This document shows positions 21,936 to 33,700 of a stretch of 64,000 nucleotides of DNA, one piece after another. The stretch's first letter is position 1. Every line of letters starts with the position of its first letter. The DNA comes from Whitmania pigra (lineage: Eukaryota; Annelida; Clitellata; Hirudinida; Haemopidae), in assembly GCA_021613335.1 (NCBI GenBank), contig JAJTWR010000338.1, positions 760,001-824,000 on the forward strand, read 5' to 3'. The notes below the pieces were generated by a model, which was not told the origin of the DNA, searched no databases, and saw nothing but the letters and a program-made list of their open reading frames with translations. A program made the position numbers and the translations under genes.

Positions 21936-24900
21936 TTGCATGCACTGCGATCCATTAACACCAAGTTGGGCGCTCCAATCTAAAATTCGAATTACCTACT
22001 TTCGTGAAAAGCTGATAATAGCGTTCACAAATAATAAAGCTATTTTTAGCTAACCACGATTGATTTGCATAAACATGCAATCGATGATTATCCATTAACT
22101 TATCAGTAGGTCATATGAATAAGTTATGGATGAGAACTCCAGAAAATTAAGTGAACGCGGGACATTGAGTAAACTAAGTAAATCAAAGGTTCTGAAGAGA
22201 TAAACCTATGAGTGCTTAGAGAAATCACCAGCAAATGCCAGATTTAAGGTTACGATAAGGGTACGAACTGGTAACAAAAATTGCTAATCAGTTGAATTTT
22301 GATCGTCAACACTCAACATTCAGTGCTAGGCATGCAAAACTAATTAGGTAATATATTATACGAACGTCACTTCAATCTAAATAGGTCCAGCTTATATCGG
22401 TTTTCGCCGGTCGTTCAACCGTGCCGAGTCGTTTATCATAGACTCATTATAAACATCTCGGCTGCTAAAAGAGTGAGCTAGACAAAATGCAGGAGAGAGT
22501 TGTTTTATATTACTGAGGAATTAATTTTTATCAACTTTCATATCTTTGTGATTTATGAAATTTTATGGTAACAGATTGTGGTAACAGATAACAGTATGTG
22601 TGGACGTTCTTAGATCTCTGATGAGCTTGATTACAGTTTTCGAGTTCCAAATTCCAATTGCAGTTTATAAATCGATTAGTTAGAAATTGATTGAAAAGCC
22701 ACAGTCAGGTGCATGGCCATGCTGCGAGTAATTATGCATGATCGTTTATTAAAGATCTCAGCCATCGAACCAATACAAGGATTAAGACTTACAAATTTTA
22801 CTTACAAAAAGACAGATGAACAACATAATATTTTCGTTAAGCTCTACGTAATGCACAATAATGATTATTCTTGAGCGAACAAACATGCTTCACTCAATCC
22901 ATTCATGTAACCCTAACATCTTGGCAAACAGTTCTGATCCTGACATCAAACCGTTGGCCAAGGCGGGTTACGTCACAGAGATCACGAACAGATTCTTGTA
23001 TTGGTTTGATCTAAAACAATCTATAAAAGTCGTTTATTCTTTTATTTGATAATAATTTTACACATGGGTCATCGCGAGGCCGAGTGTGTCGTGTTTGGCG
23101 ATATTTTTAGCGAGTAAGTTGCCTGAAATTTTGTCCGGATCAGAAAGGATAGACTCAAGATCAGAGGTAAAAAAAAGTTTATTTTACTGCGTTAACCATT
23201 TTCTCGATGATTTCAAGAGGCACGCGACAAAGAGTTGTGCACATTTCTCTAGGTGAGGAAAGTATTTGTCATAAAGTGTTCTAAACACTCGAATCGAGTA
23301 TGTAGTGGTAGTGCAATTTGTGAATTGGTACACTGCTGTCGGGTGCCGAGCATTCGATCTTGTGTTCATGCAAATCAAAACTAGGTCCTAGCTTAAGAAA
23401 ATTAAAGCATTTGACTCATTCGAATTAAGACTCACTGGCATCTATCTGTTTAGACTTGCAAGTCCATGTTGGCGTCAAATATATACGTCCGCTGCGCCTC
23501 AATTACCACTTTACTGTGGCAAATCTTGGCCGATAATACTTGACTTGGTCGCGCCCACCAATCGATGACTAGAAATTTGAAAGCACATGAGATGACAGTC
23601 ATGTATGTGACACCGCGATAACCGGGCAGAGGTGCGCACTATTAAGTATTTCTGTATAACACCTCAGTGTCATTGTACGACCATTATAATAGACAAACTA
23701 AAAATGTCGAACCTGTTTACGTAGCAGTAAATCGAGCCGCTGTGAACAGGATTAACACGTTTCAATGTTTCTGGCTGTTAAAGTTTAGCAGTTCCTTTTT
23801 TTTCTGATCTGACTAGTTCCCGGCAGATGACAGTGGAAAGTGAGTTTTTGTAAATATTGGTCTATTTTTAAACCGGACCCGACCCGGCGCTATTTTCACC
23901 TCAAGTTTCAATAGTTAATTACGTACAAGCAACGTCGGCGAAACTTTGAATGGCATTCGCCTCGCCAATTATGCTCGCGAAAAGGCCTTTTGTATATATT
24001 TTAAGTCGCTTAAAATATGAGTTGGTTTGTCAAAACCACGGGAAAAGAAAGTACATCCAGTAGAATGGTAGTACCGACCATATGTTTCAAGAATGCCATT
24101 TTCAGTCATGTGAACGATGATGGTCCATTTACCAAATTTTGTAACATGGCATGTTTAAAGCATAGTGTTTGGCGCAATTGCTCAGATAATGCGCATGCTT
24201 GAAAAAAGAAAACAATCGACCAGATCAACCAGAGTTGATAGCTGGGTTATGTTGCCATAAGAGTACCCCTTAAGCAAATCCAGAAAACCCATCTATCTGT
24301 ACAAATAATACATTAGTACAGTTCCACTTAAAAGCACCTAGACCCTTTAGATGATTAAATGTCACATGACTAAGATGGCATTACTTCACAATAAAAAACA
24401 TCATTCATCTTGACATAGCACTCATTCTGAAGGGCATCTCATGCTGTGATTATTAATGGACTTTTTGCATTCTAACAAATTAGAAGAAACCTGTATCTTT
24501 TCTAGAAATTTAGTAATGTATCTTCAAAATATTTATTTCATGTCAAAAGACTGGCTGGTTGTTTCCATTGAGCAATTGGTTGATTCAATGTCTCAGATGA
24601 TGCATTGGTTTAAATAAATGCCAAATGAATTGGAATAGAATGTTACGTGCTCGATCCAATGTTACTCGATATAAGATAACGTAGTTACTTGATCCTCACA
24701 GGAATTAACAATTTTACAAACATGCTGTAACATGACAAGGCAGATGCAATAAATATCATTTAGGTAATATCTATTTAATGGCTGCAACAAGGTTGTGACT
24801 CACTTTAATTAAGTCACACCAGCTAACAATAAAGCATGACTTTTATTTTTATATGCATTGATAAGGACAAAACAGAGCATTCATAACATCATTCAAAACA

Positions 24901-25044
24901 TTATGTCCACAAAGCACTGCCTTGTTAGCAATTAGAGTAACAACAACACTAACTGCTCGAGAAGAACTGAACAAAACAAATATTAGAAAAAAGTTATGAT
25001 AACTTAAAGCTAATCAGTCTTTTTTTCTATTGAACAGCCTAATT

Positions 25045-27387
25045 ATGGGAGACCAATACCACAGCGTTAAAGCAAATCCGGCTGAACACATACCCCTGCT
25101 AAACATTTCATCTTTCAATTCTAATCAGACTTCAAATGACACCAATAACAACGATTCAGTCTACATTACAATAGTACCCGACGAGTCAGAAAATGTGAAA
25201 AACACAACAGGCGCAAACAGCGACCATGGTTTTAGGAGAGATAGTAATATCCGAGCCCCGCCAGATATATATATCATGAGACCCAGCACACCCAGCGAAT
25301 CTACTAGTCTTCTTGAAACTTCGACAGACCAGTCTTCTGGTGATCGTATAAAGCCAGTGAGAAAACATTCAAACAGATTTCTCGTGAACGCGACACATTG
25401 GACGGAGATCAATTACAATCACCGAAATCTGCCGCCCATACCGGAAAGGTTGGAGACGACGACGTGTTTACATCAAGTCCGCAAAATAGTTCTTTGCTCC
25501 AACTTCCAAATCTCTTCGCACACGAATTGCAAAAATATCCCAACATCTCAACCAATTCGCAGGTTGGTGACACAAAAATTTTCGTATTCAAAATCTTTTA
25601 TATAATTTTGAGAAATAATTGGAATGGTTACTAATGGAAATAACAGATAATAGGTGATAGTTGATAAATTGCTTTCACGTTTAAGTGCTTTTACTAAAAT
25701 TGCTTTCACTATTTTCCTACCAGGGAACAAACTCACAGAGCGTTGCTCGAATTTCCATTCGTTCAGTTGGCCAGAACGAAGCTGGAAAAATAGCTGAACA
25801 AGGGCGGCGCTTTGCTAACCGACAAACCGAACGACTAGTCTCGAAGGACGGGACTTGTAACATACTTTCTAAAAACGTCCCCCGTGGACATAACAGTTGG
25901 TCGAGAGACATTTTCACTACTTTATTAGATCTTCGATGGAGATATATCATATTGGTTTTTGCTGCTGTCCTTGTCGGCAGCTGGTTCTTTTTTGCAATTT
26001 TGTGGTGGGCGATATCTGTTTTGCACGGAGATCATCTGGCGTTCAATAACATGATTGAAGAGAGTAATTCACTAAACAACACGTTGGATGTCGATGGTTT
26101 AACCATTTCAAACATATCTGGAATGTCACAAAATAGAAGCGAGCCTTTTAATTCCACATCAAGTGGCACGTTTGAGATCAAAGAGCTCCTGGATTCTGGC
26201 TTGCCATGTGTGTATGGTGTTCACAATTTCATAACAGCACTCCTCTTCTCTGTAGAAACGCAGCAGACAATTGGATATGGAACTCGTTACATCACTTCTA
26301 ACTGCATATATGGCATAGTGCTGCTGGTTGCTCAGTCATGCACTGGAATGGTTTTACTAGCTCTGACAACTGGAATCATACATTCTAAAGTGTGCAAGCC
26401 AAAAAGTCGAGCCCATACCATGATGTTCAGCAGGTTTGCAGTCATATGCTTAAGAGACGATGAATACTGCCTGCTTTTTAGAGTTGGAGACATGCGAAGG
26501 TGAGTAATTTTTCAGGTGCAACACTCCTTTCAAGTGACAATGCTTTATTGTGAAGCATCAATCACGGCATTAACTCTTAATGGTTCGATTATGTTGTCAA
26601 CCTAAAAATAAATGTAAATTCTCAGCATTCTCACTACGCACTTTATAAGTGTTTCAAGTGCAAAATTATTAAACACAATTTCTTAACCAGGTCGTATCTC
26701 ATTGGGACTTCAATAAGAGCCATAGTAATGAAAGCAAAGCAGGGTGATGAAAAGTTGAATCCACTCTCTCAGCATACCTTGGAATTGGAGAATGACTTGA
26801 AGGACACGTCGCCACTTCTCATTTGGCCGGTGACCATGGTTCATCGAATCAATGAAAGTAGCCCTCTGTGGCACATGTCCCCAGAAGAGCTCATCTTGGC
26901 CAAGTTTGAAATCATCGTCGTGCTAGAAGGTACGATCGAACATACTGGTATGACTGCCCAGTTTAGAACAAGTTACTTGCCTTCAGAGATTCTCTGGGGA
27001 AATCATTTGGCTCCTCTGCTTACATACCAAAAGCAAAATGGAAAATATGAAATTGACTTTACACTTTTTCACAACGTCACTCCTATCAACATGCCTGAGT
27101 GCAGTGCAGAGGTTTATGCAAGAGTGAAACATTCTGAAAACAGGGTAGTTGGGAGTAATCCAACAGGCTTTGCGACCGGCGGCTTCAAACGTATTTTGTC
27201 ACGTAACGCTCGGAAAAAAATGAAACCGAAGGATGACCAACTAAATTCTCCCGAAATAAGTGGCAATAAATCTCTCCAATGGAAGTTTCCAGGTAATCCA
27301 AATTTGTCCATAAACAGGCTCTCTGTGAATGCAGCTAGAAACTTCTTCAAATCAAAGAGGGAAAGACCAAAATCTGCAAGAAGCTAA
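25045..27387 (+). CDS. Inward-rectifier K+ channel (Kir), copy 2
   Basis: The core exons are 25724-26499 and 26691-27387, with the same domain order as copy 1 at 17974: M1, glycosylatable turret, TIGYG filter, M2, then the cytoplasmic domain ending with NMPECSAEVYA and a short basic tail (KSKRERPKSARS). An upstream coding region starts at ATG 25045 (MGDQYHSVK) and reads to a donor AATTCGCAG|gttgg at 25562. The frame that joins correctly to exon 25724 is not the frame of that ATG. Either a 92-bp intron (25357-25448, CCA|gtgaga..gaaag|GTTGG) restores phase, or there is a frameshift. The homologous stretch in copy 1 supports the downstream frame being exonic or formerly so. The turret is about 40 residues longer than in Kir2. 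Loss of the M2 aspartate predicts weak rectification. Confidence 0.85.
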
Positions 27388-27747
27388 CAAACGTTTTCCT
27401 TTATTTTATTACGTTATTTTTTAATTTGTAGTCTCTTATTGTATCTATGTTTATATTTTGGTCTGAGCTCATTTCATGGCATGACTTTGACTTAGAGTGT
27501 ATTCTGATACATCATACTGCAATTACATTCTGTTGAGTATAAAATTCCATATTGAAAATTCAAATGTATTTTGTTAACAGACATGAAATATTCAAAATAT
27601 TATCAGTCCCTGATGGTCTCTTAAGTGAATTGAAAGGATTGTTGAAAATACTTGTTAAGGCTAAAGGGCATGCTCGTTCGCGACTTTATGGAAATGTTAA
27701 ACTATGGAGGAGGCCACAATGATAGAGCTGTGCGACAGGCATTAAGG

Positions 27748-28922
27748 CAGCGGTTTTCAACCAATCAAAAGATTATAAGGTCATGGAATCAGGTATAAAT
27801 GATCATCACTAATGACTGACAATGATAGCAGCAGTGTGTTAGCGACACTCAGTTGCATCGAGAATAAAACCAAGGATAATTATGACCATACTGCAGCGGT
27901 TCTCGACCTTTCTGGCTCTGCAGTCCCCAGGTAGCCTTTGTCATGCAGCGGCGACCCGAACAACAAAATTGATTGGGCTCCCTTTAACTCAGGGATCATT
28001 ATCGTTGTTTATGCTTCTCACTTCTAAATATTAGAAATTAAAAAAAAAATCTTTTTACGTATATCCCATACTTGCAAGAGTTAGTTTTAAATTTGAAAAC
28101 ATGAGACATATTGTCATGTTTTTAAATGTATTTTTTAACATTACTTGAGTTTCTAACCATTGCATCAGCTTCAGTGAGATGGCAGTGTTTGCTAAATTCA
28201 AGATGACAACAACCAACAAACATGCTCACTAGCATATAAAATCTTAACTGAGAACGTGAGATGTGAACACAGTGTACAGTGTACAATATAAAAAAACATA
28301 ATTAGTTGGTTGTACCAATTTCCGACCACAGTTGCTACCTTATTTCTAACCAGCGTACAAGCCAGTCGCTAAACGTCACACTTATTATATGTAAGGTTAA
28401 AGTTTTGTCAAAAAATATATCCTTAAAAAGTATTTTAAGTAAAATATTAAAAATATAAAATTCTAAGTGACTTAGGCCAGTGGTCCTCAACCTTTTTTCC
28501 TCCGCTTACCAGTCAATGCCTGATAATTTTACCGCGGACCGGGGGGTGGAGTGGAGTTGAATATTACGTAATAATATTACAAAAATTAATTAATAATTTC
28601 CTGCACGATTGGAGCCTGGTGAAGTTATGGGGCGAAGTTCAGAAGAAAAGGAAAAAAGATAATAATGAAATTACTTCACTGTAATCACTTAATTAAATTA
28701 TTTTAAATTAAAAATTTAACCGAACACGCTAAGAAAGAGATGGCAGCGTTTGTTCTCAAGCCCTACAAACTATTTTAATTTTTTTAATGAAATGGAAATA
28801 ATTTATTGTTCCTTGGGCGACCCGGTACCATTTGATTCCGTGGACCAGGGGTTGAGAACCACTGTCTTAGGCGACCCCTGGCAAAAACATCAGGCGACCT
28901 GGATGGGGGTTGAGAACCGCGG
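27748..28922. mobile_element. hAT-like element, outer, with nested insertion
   Basis: The left end CAGCGGTTTTCAACC pairs imperfectly with the right end GGTTGAGAACCGCGG. A perfect 8-bp direct repeat CATTAAGG flanks the pair (27740-27747 and 28923-28930). A second, similar end (CAGCGGTTCTCGACC) lies internally at 27894, so the element may be composite. No transposase is recognisable. Confidence 0.75.
28478..28864. mobile_element. hAT-type MITE nested in the outer element
   Basis: Length 387 bp. The ends are CAGTGGTCCTCAACC and GGGTTGAGAACCACTG, a typical hAT terminal inverted repeat. The flanking 8-mers ACTTAGGC and TCTTAGGC match at 7 of 8 positions. It lies inside the 27748-28922 element, so it is the younger of the two. 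Confidence 0.85.
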
Positions 28923-29589
28923 CATTAAGGGGTTACATGACTGTTGCACATGTGGTAGTTGTGCCCTCGTCTCTTGCGCACATAGATTATTTCGCACGTG
29001 ACAGTTGTGTATACTCAAACTTGGAACTAGCTTAAATAAAATAAATCCAAATTCGTTCAATATATCAGTCCTTGGGGAGTTTGTGGGTTCAGAATAATTA
29101 AAAATGAAAAAAACTAAATGTAAATCTTCGAATAAAATTACAATTTCTAAACAAAACTGATGCAGGACAATTAAATAGTTGAATAAAAATAATAAATTAC
29201 GTTTTTTATCAGCTATTGTTTGTTTCTTAATTAAAAAATAAAATGAACTCTTAAAAAGTTCTAAATACACTCAGCCCAATATATATATAAAGTCTTTTGA
29301 CGGTATCTCAACTAATACGCCAAAATTAAAATTACTCAAATTTTATTATGTTATGTAAATAGTGATTCCAAAGTTATGCTTCCAATTTGGTAAAGAATTA
29401 TTGTTAAACTTAATAAAAAATGAACAAAATGTGTTTTTGCGGTGACCAAAAGAGGTGGGAGGTAAACGTCAAAAGTCAATAATAAAATTAAAAATTAATT
29501 TGTTTTAGATAAAAAGTTATTTAATGTGAAATTAAATTTATATTTTTTTCTATTATTAAAAAAAATTTTTCAGCGACAAAATTAATTCT

Positions 29590-30000
29590 TTTCTCAAGTC
29601 TGCTTCCAGCCGATTCCTCATGGCACCTTCCGACTTAGAACTAGAGTTGAATTATTTTCCATCTTTGCACACAAGTCTGGGAAACTTAGCCCAAGCATTT
29701 GCAATGGGATTAAGGTCGTAAGGAGAGCGAGCTGCCCTCAAATCCTTCAACTCAAAACCTTCACGTTTCTCTCTTGGAAAAAGCTTTTTGTCAGTTTGGA
29801 TGTATGGATTGGGGCAATACAAAATTAGCACCATAAGTTCTCTCAGCAAAAGGCAGGAGATTAATTTTCAACACTTTAATATAATCTGCTGAGTTTTTCA
29901 TTATTCGTAGAAAGGCTAGATCAGTGAATCAATCATGCGAAATTCCTGGCACAATCATGACAATTCCAGCTCCTTGATTTTTGCAAAAAAAATGACTTTC
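29590..30000 (-). mobile_element. Tc1/mariner-like transposase remnant
   Basis: On the minus strand, translated pieces with stops and frame breaks resemble Tc1 transposase: a YIKVLKINLLPFAE-like stretch (compare YLDILKNNLLPSA) followed by ARSPYDLNPIANAW (compare the DDE-domain motif SPDLNPIENLW). The region is decayed and no terminal repeats were found. Confidence 0.6.
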
Positions 30001-30059
30001 CATTTCTGAGGTCATCCAAATAAAACTGAAAACCGTTATCTCTGAGTGGACAGCTATTA

Positions 30060-30755
30060 TTTTATTTATTTTATTTATTTAAAGACACGAACGAAGGGCC
30101 GAAGCCTCTAACACGATCGAAAAATAAACTTAAGCGCGAAAACTAAGTTCATCATCGCTCGGGCAGATTTAGTTTGAGAAATCGAAAGCGAGGAGAAAAA
30201 GTTTAATAGGAGGTAATAAATTTTCAAAGTTCTTGGAATCTGAGGTAGGGATTAAGATTTAGTTTACAGATTTCAGAATTAAATCGGTTTGTTGTTGAGG
30301 AATTGACGATATGAGCTGGCAGGGAGTTCCAGGATCGGACAATGCGGTTAGAGGAAAAGTGTTTGGATATTTCACATCGGGATTTTCTTGTCCTGAGTTT
30401 GTGGTTATGGCCTCTGGTCCTAGTGTAAGTTGATCTAATAAGAGTAGTGGAAATGTTGCTGTGGATAAAGCCATTTTGTAGCTTGTAACAGAGAGTGAGA
30501 TCGGCCAGTAGTCGACGCTTTTACAATGTTGGTAGTTTAAGTGTCTTTAGTCTTTGTAGATATGGATAATGGGCAAGTATGGGAATGGCCTTTGTGTACC
30601 TTTTTTGAATTTTCTCTATTCTGTCAATGAGTAGTTTTTTTTTATGAGGATTCCAAACGGGAGAGCTGTATTCCAATATTGGTCTAACGTAAGTACAAAA
30701 TGCTTTTTTAAGGATATCTGGGTCTCTAGAGGAAAAAGATGCAAGAATCAATTTG
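30060..30755 (-). mobile_element. LINE (non-LTR) 3' end, minus strand
   Basis: The minus-strand frame reads FCTYVRPILEYSSPVWNPHK, then IEKIQKRYTKAI and LKTLKLPTL. After a frame change it continues with text like NRIVRSWNSLPAHIV. These are the C-terminal signatures of reverse transcriptases in CR1/Jockey-like LINEs. The element ends at an A/T-rich TTTATTT repeat near 30060, as expected for a 3' tail. It is 5'-truncated near 30755. Confidence 0.75.
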
Positions 30756-30759
30756 GATA

Positions 30760-33700
30760 TTATGGCTGCTTATATCAATTTCAGGATCTGAGAAGATGGA
30801 ATAGAGGCTCGTCATCGGAATAATTGTATTAATCTAGATCTAACATCTGAATCAAAGTCGTACTCGGGCTACTAAACAATTTTAAATTAGATAAACCTCA
30901 AAATAATTTTTGCGAAGGCACTGTTCGAATTACGATCGGAGTCCAGCACATAAGAAGTCAAGAAGTCCAAATCATCTTAGTTGTGGGACTTTATTCAAAT
31001 AAGCAAACAAGAAGGTTAGAAAACTGAAAAATGTTTTTTTTTATTTCTCAGCCATCGTATCCTTTGGATCTTTTTAAATATGTCAAAACAAATTAACGAA
31101 AAAACAATTTAAAAATAAAATTGTGCAATGGTGCATTTAATTAAAAGCTAAAATATATTTAATCATTTTAATTAAATAAATACTAAATTGGCGCCTCGGT
31201 TTCCAGCAAGATTTACTCTCACGCTTTTAGAGTCTTCGTGTTATGTAAAGGACAAAGTTTTTTGATAATTTTCACAAAAATGTCCTGAAGTAAATTGTTT
31301 CGGAGTATAGTTTGCGATTGAAAACATTAGGTTTGTTAGATTTTATCAAATTTAATCTCTTAAATTTGGCCGTCAATTGTTCTTAGCCTGTAATTGTACA
31401 ACTACGCGCTAAAACTGTTATTGAACAACGAAGACGTTTGTGGCGACTTAATCTCCTTTGTTTAATGCATCATATGCTTAAGCCTCTTGCAGCCTTCATA
31501 TATTAATTATATATGACTTGTTTATAGATATTTTCACCCTTTGATGCCTTCCTGACATTACAGAAATAAAAAAGCGTTTGTGATTTTTAATTGTTTGTGA
31601 AACCCAGAAATACATTTCTTGTCGGATGTTTTATAAAGAGGTTGAGTGATTTATTGTAAATTATTAAAAGGTGAGTACCTTATTACATAAATAGCGGGAT
31701 AAAAGGCTGAGATTTTTGTTTTAAACTTCTTAAGATTTTGTAATGCTATGAGTAGAGGAGACTTCCAAAATGTTAATTAAAATCGAATTTATTTGTCATA
31801 AGTACATGTGACAGAAGTGACCCTATTTTAATAAATTACTTTCTTTTTGGGTAGCAATACTTGGTTGTGTCCTATTTCTGTAAACTATTCCTGTGTTAAT
31901 TCAGAGAAATATAAGGAAGAGTGCATGTCAATGCTATTTTTAATGATTCCTAAAATGTGTCTTGTCCACAATTATTTTGGTGTATGTGAATTGCACATTC
32001 ACAGTATGGTTATAGTTTTCCTTGATTTTATTCTCAATGCAACTGAGTGTTGTTATCACACCGCTGCTATCGCTGTCAGTCATTAGTGATGATCATTTAT
32101 CCCTGATTCCTTGACCTGCTATTATATTTTGCTTGTCTGTGATGTCATCATCACCATGTAGGCTGTTCAAGATGACGGAGTAAAATTAAACAGAGTGTTG
32201 TTGATTAAGAACAATGAGGCAGCATTCACAAAATCTGGAGAAAGCCTTCCTGATGTGATGTCATCGTTCTGCCGTAATGTTCTAAAATGGATTACTCTTG
32301 TTGTAACAGTCAGTGCATTCAACTTTGCATTTAGACATGCCAGGTATTTTCAGTGGCGAATCATCGATGGAGCCACTTTGGTTGTTTTCTCTTGATTCTT
32401 TGTCAGTATATATCCAATCTAAGCTACTTCTCCTCTTTCTGTTGCTCAGTTGTTAGCCAAGTGGTGGGCAAAAGCCAACTCAATTTTGATAACAATAATA
32501 ATAACAATAGTGATAAGGTAATGAGGTATGTAAACATTGACACTGAACAAATCCACTGATCATCTCATTAAAATCATCTTGTTCCAATCACAATAGTTTT
32601 CTTAATAACATCTGGTGACTTTGGAATATTTTTTGATTTTTTATTTGGCAATTTGTGCCTCTCTAATGACGCAAGATTTCTAGTTAATTTCCTAGTTAAT
32701 TTCCGTGCAATTACTTTCGCATTACTCCTGTTGCTTTCGCTACTGCAAAAGTCAGGGTTGTTGTAATGAGTTTACGTCTGAGAATCTTGCGTCATAGATG
32801 ATATTGTCAATAGATGTTTATGTTGTTTTCCATTCACCGAGGCTTGCTGCTGAGATATTTATAAAATATCCCCTTTGCTGTTATTGTTATTGCGAGCGGC
32901 CAATTCAACTTCAGCATGACTAAGTGTTATTCTTTGAAATTATAGTTATGTAGAAAGCAGTCGTTAACATGTTTTCTCGAGAGAAAAGTGCTTGTTTTTT
33001 CGTTGAATGCTTTTCATGGTGGACAAAGGATGACCCTGAGATTTGAAAACTTACGTCGACCCGACTATCTGAAACCCTCTGCAAGTTTATTACGGGTTTC
33101 CAAGAATCGATGTGCAGGATATTTAGAACAGGATTAGGTCGAATCTCGTAGTCATAACAAACAACATTGCAAATGTAAATATTAATTGTAATTGTCACAT
33201 TTTTAATGATCAGAATGATAAGAATAGTGCCGTAATGATAACAACAACAATAATAATAATAGTAATTATAGTAGTAATAGTAACAATAACAATAAAGATG
33301 TTGTTGGCTTATAACTAGATTGTTCATTCACTAACACTTACGATACTCAAATGATTAATTGTGTCAGTCCATTACGACTGTAATAGTTATGTTATTCAAT
33401 AGTTCCCCAGCGTTAATTAACGTTGATGTAATAACATTTCTAACAGTTTAACCTTGCACGTCAAGGTTATCTGCTGTCGACTTAATCAATGAGAAGAAAT
33501 GAAAGCGACGGTGATGACGACGATCATAAAGATTTTTTTAAAGAGTCATTCGCTTGCAGCTCGACAACAGTTGCCTGGTGATGTGTTTTTATTCAAATCC
33601 TTTAGGAATGGTGCTTTTCATTCTACCAGTATTTTGAAACCCTCGGTCGAAGTCCTTTCCCTGGGGACCTCGTGGGTGTTGAACTCGGTCTGTCCGGTTG

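Noticed and set aside
28750..29001. Open frame of 83 codons
   Set aside because: It spans the right ends of two nested hAT elements, so it is non-coding transposon sequence.
31847..32086. 79-codon plus-strand frame, cysteine/histidine-containing
   Set aside because: No recognisable domain, no splice-linked exon, and composition typical of random AT-rich sequence.
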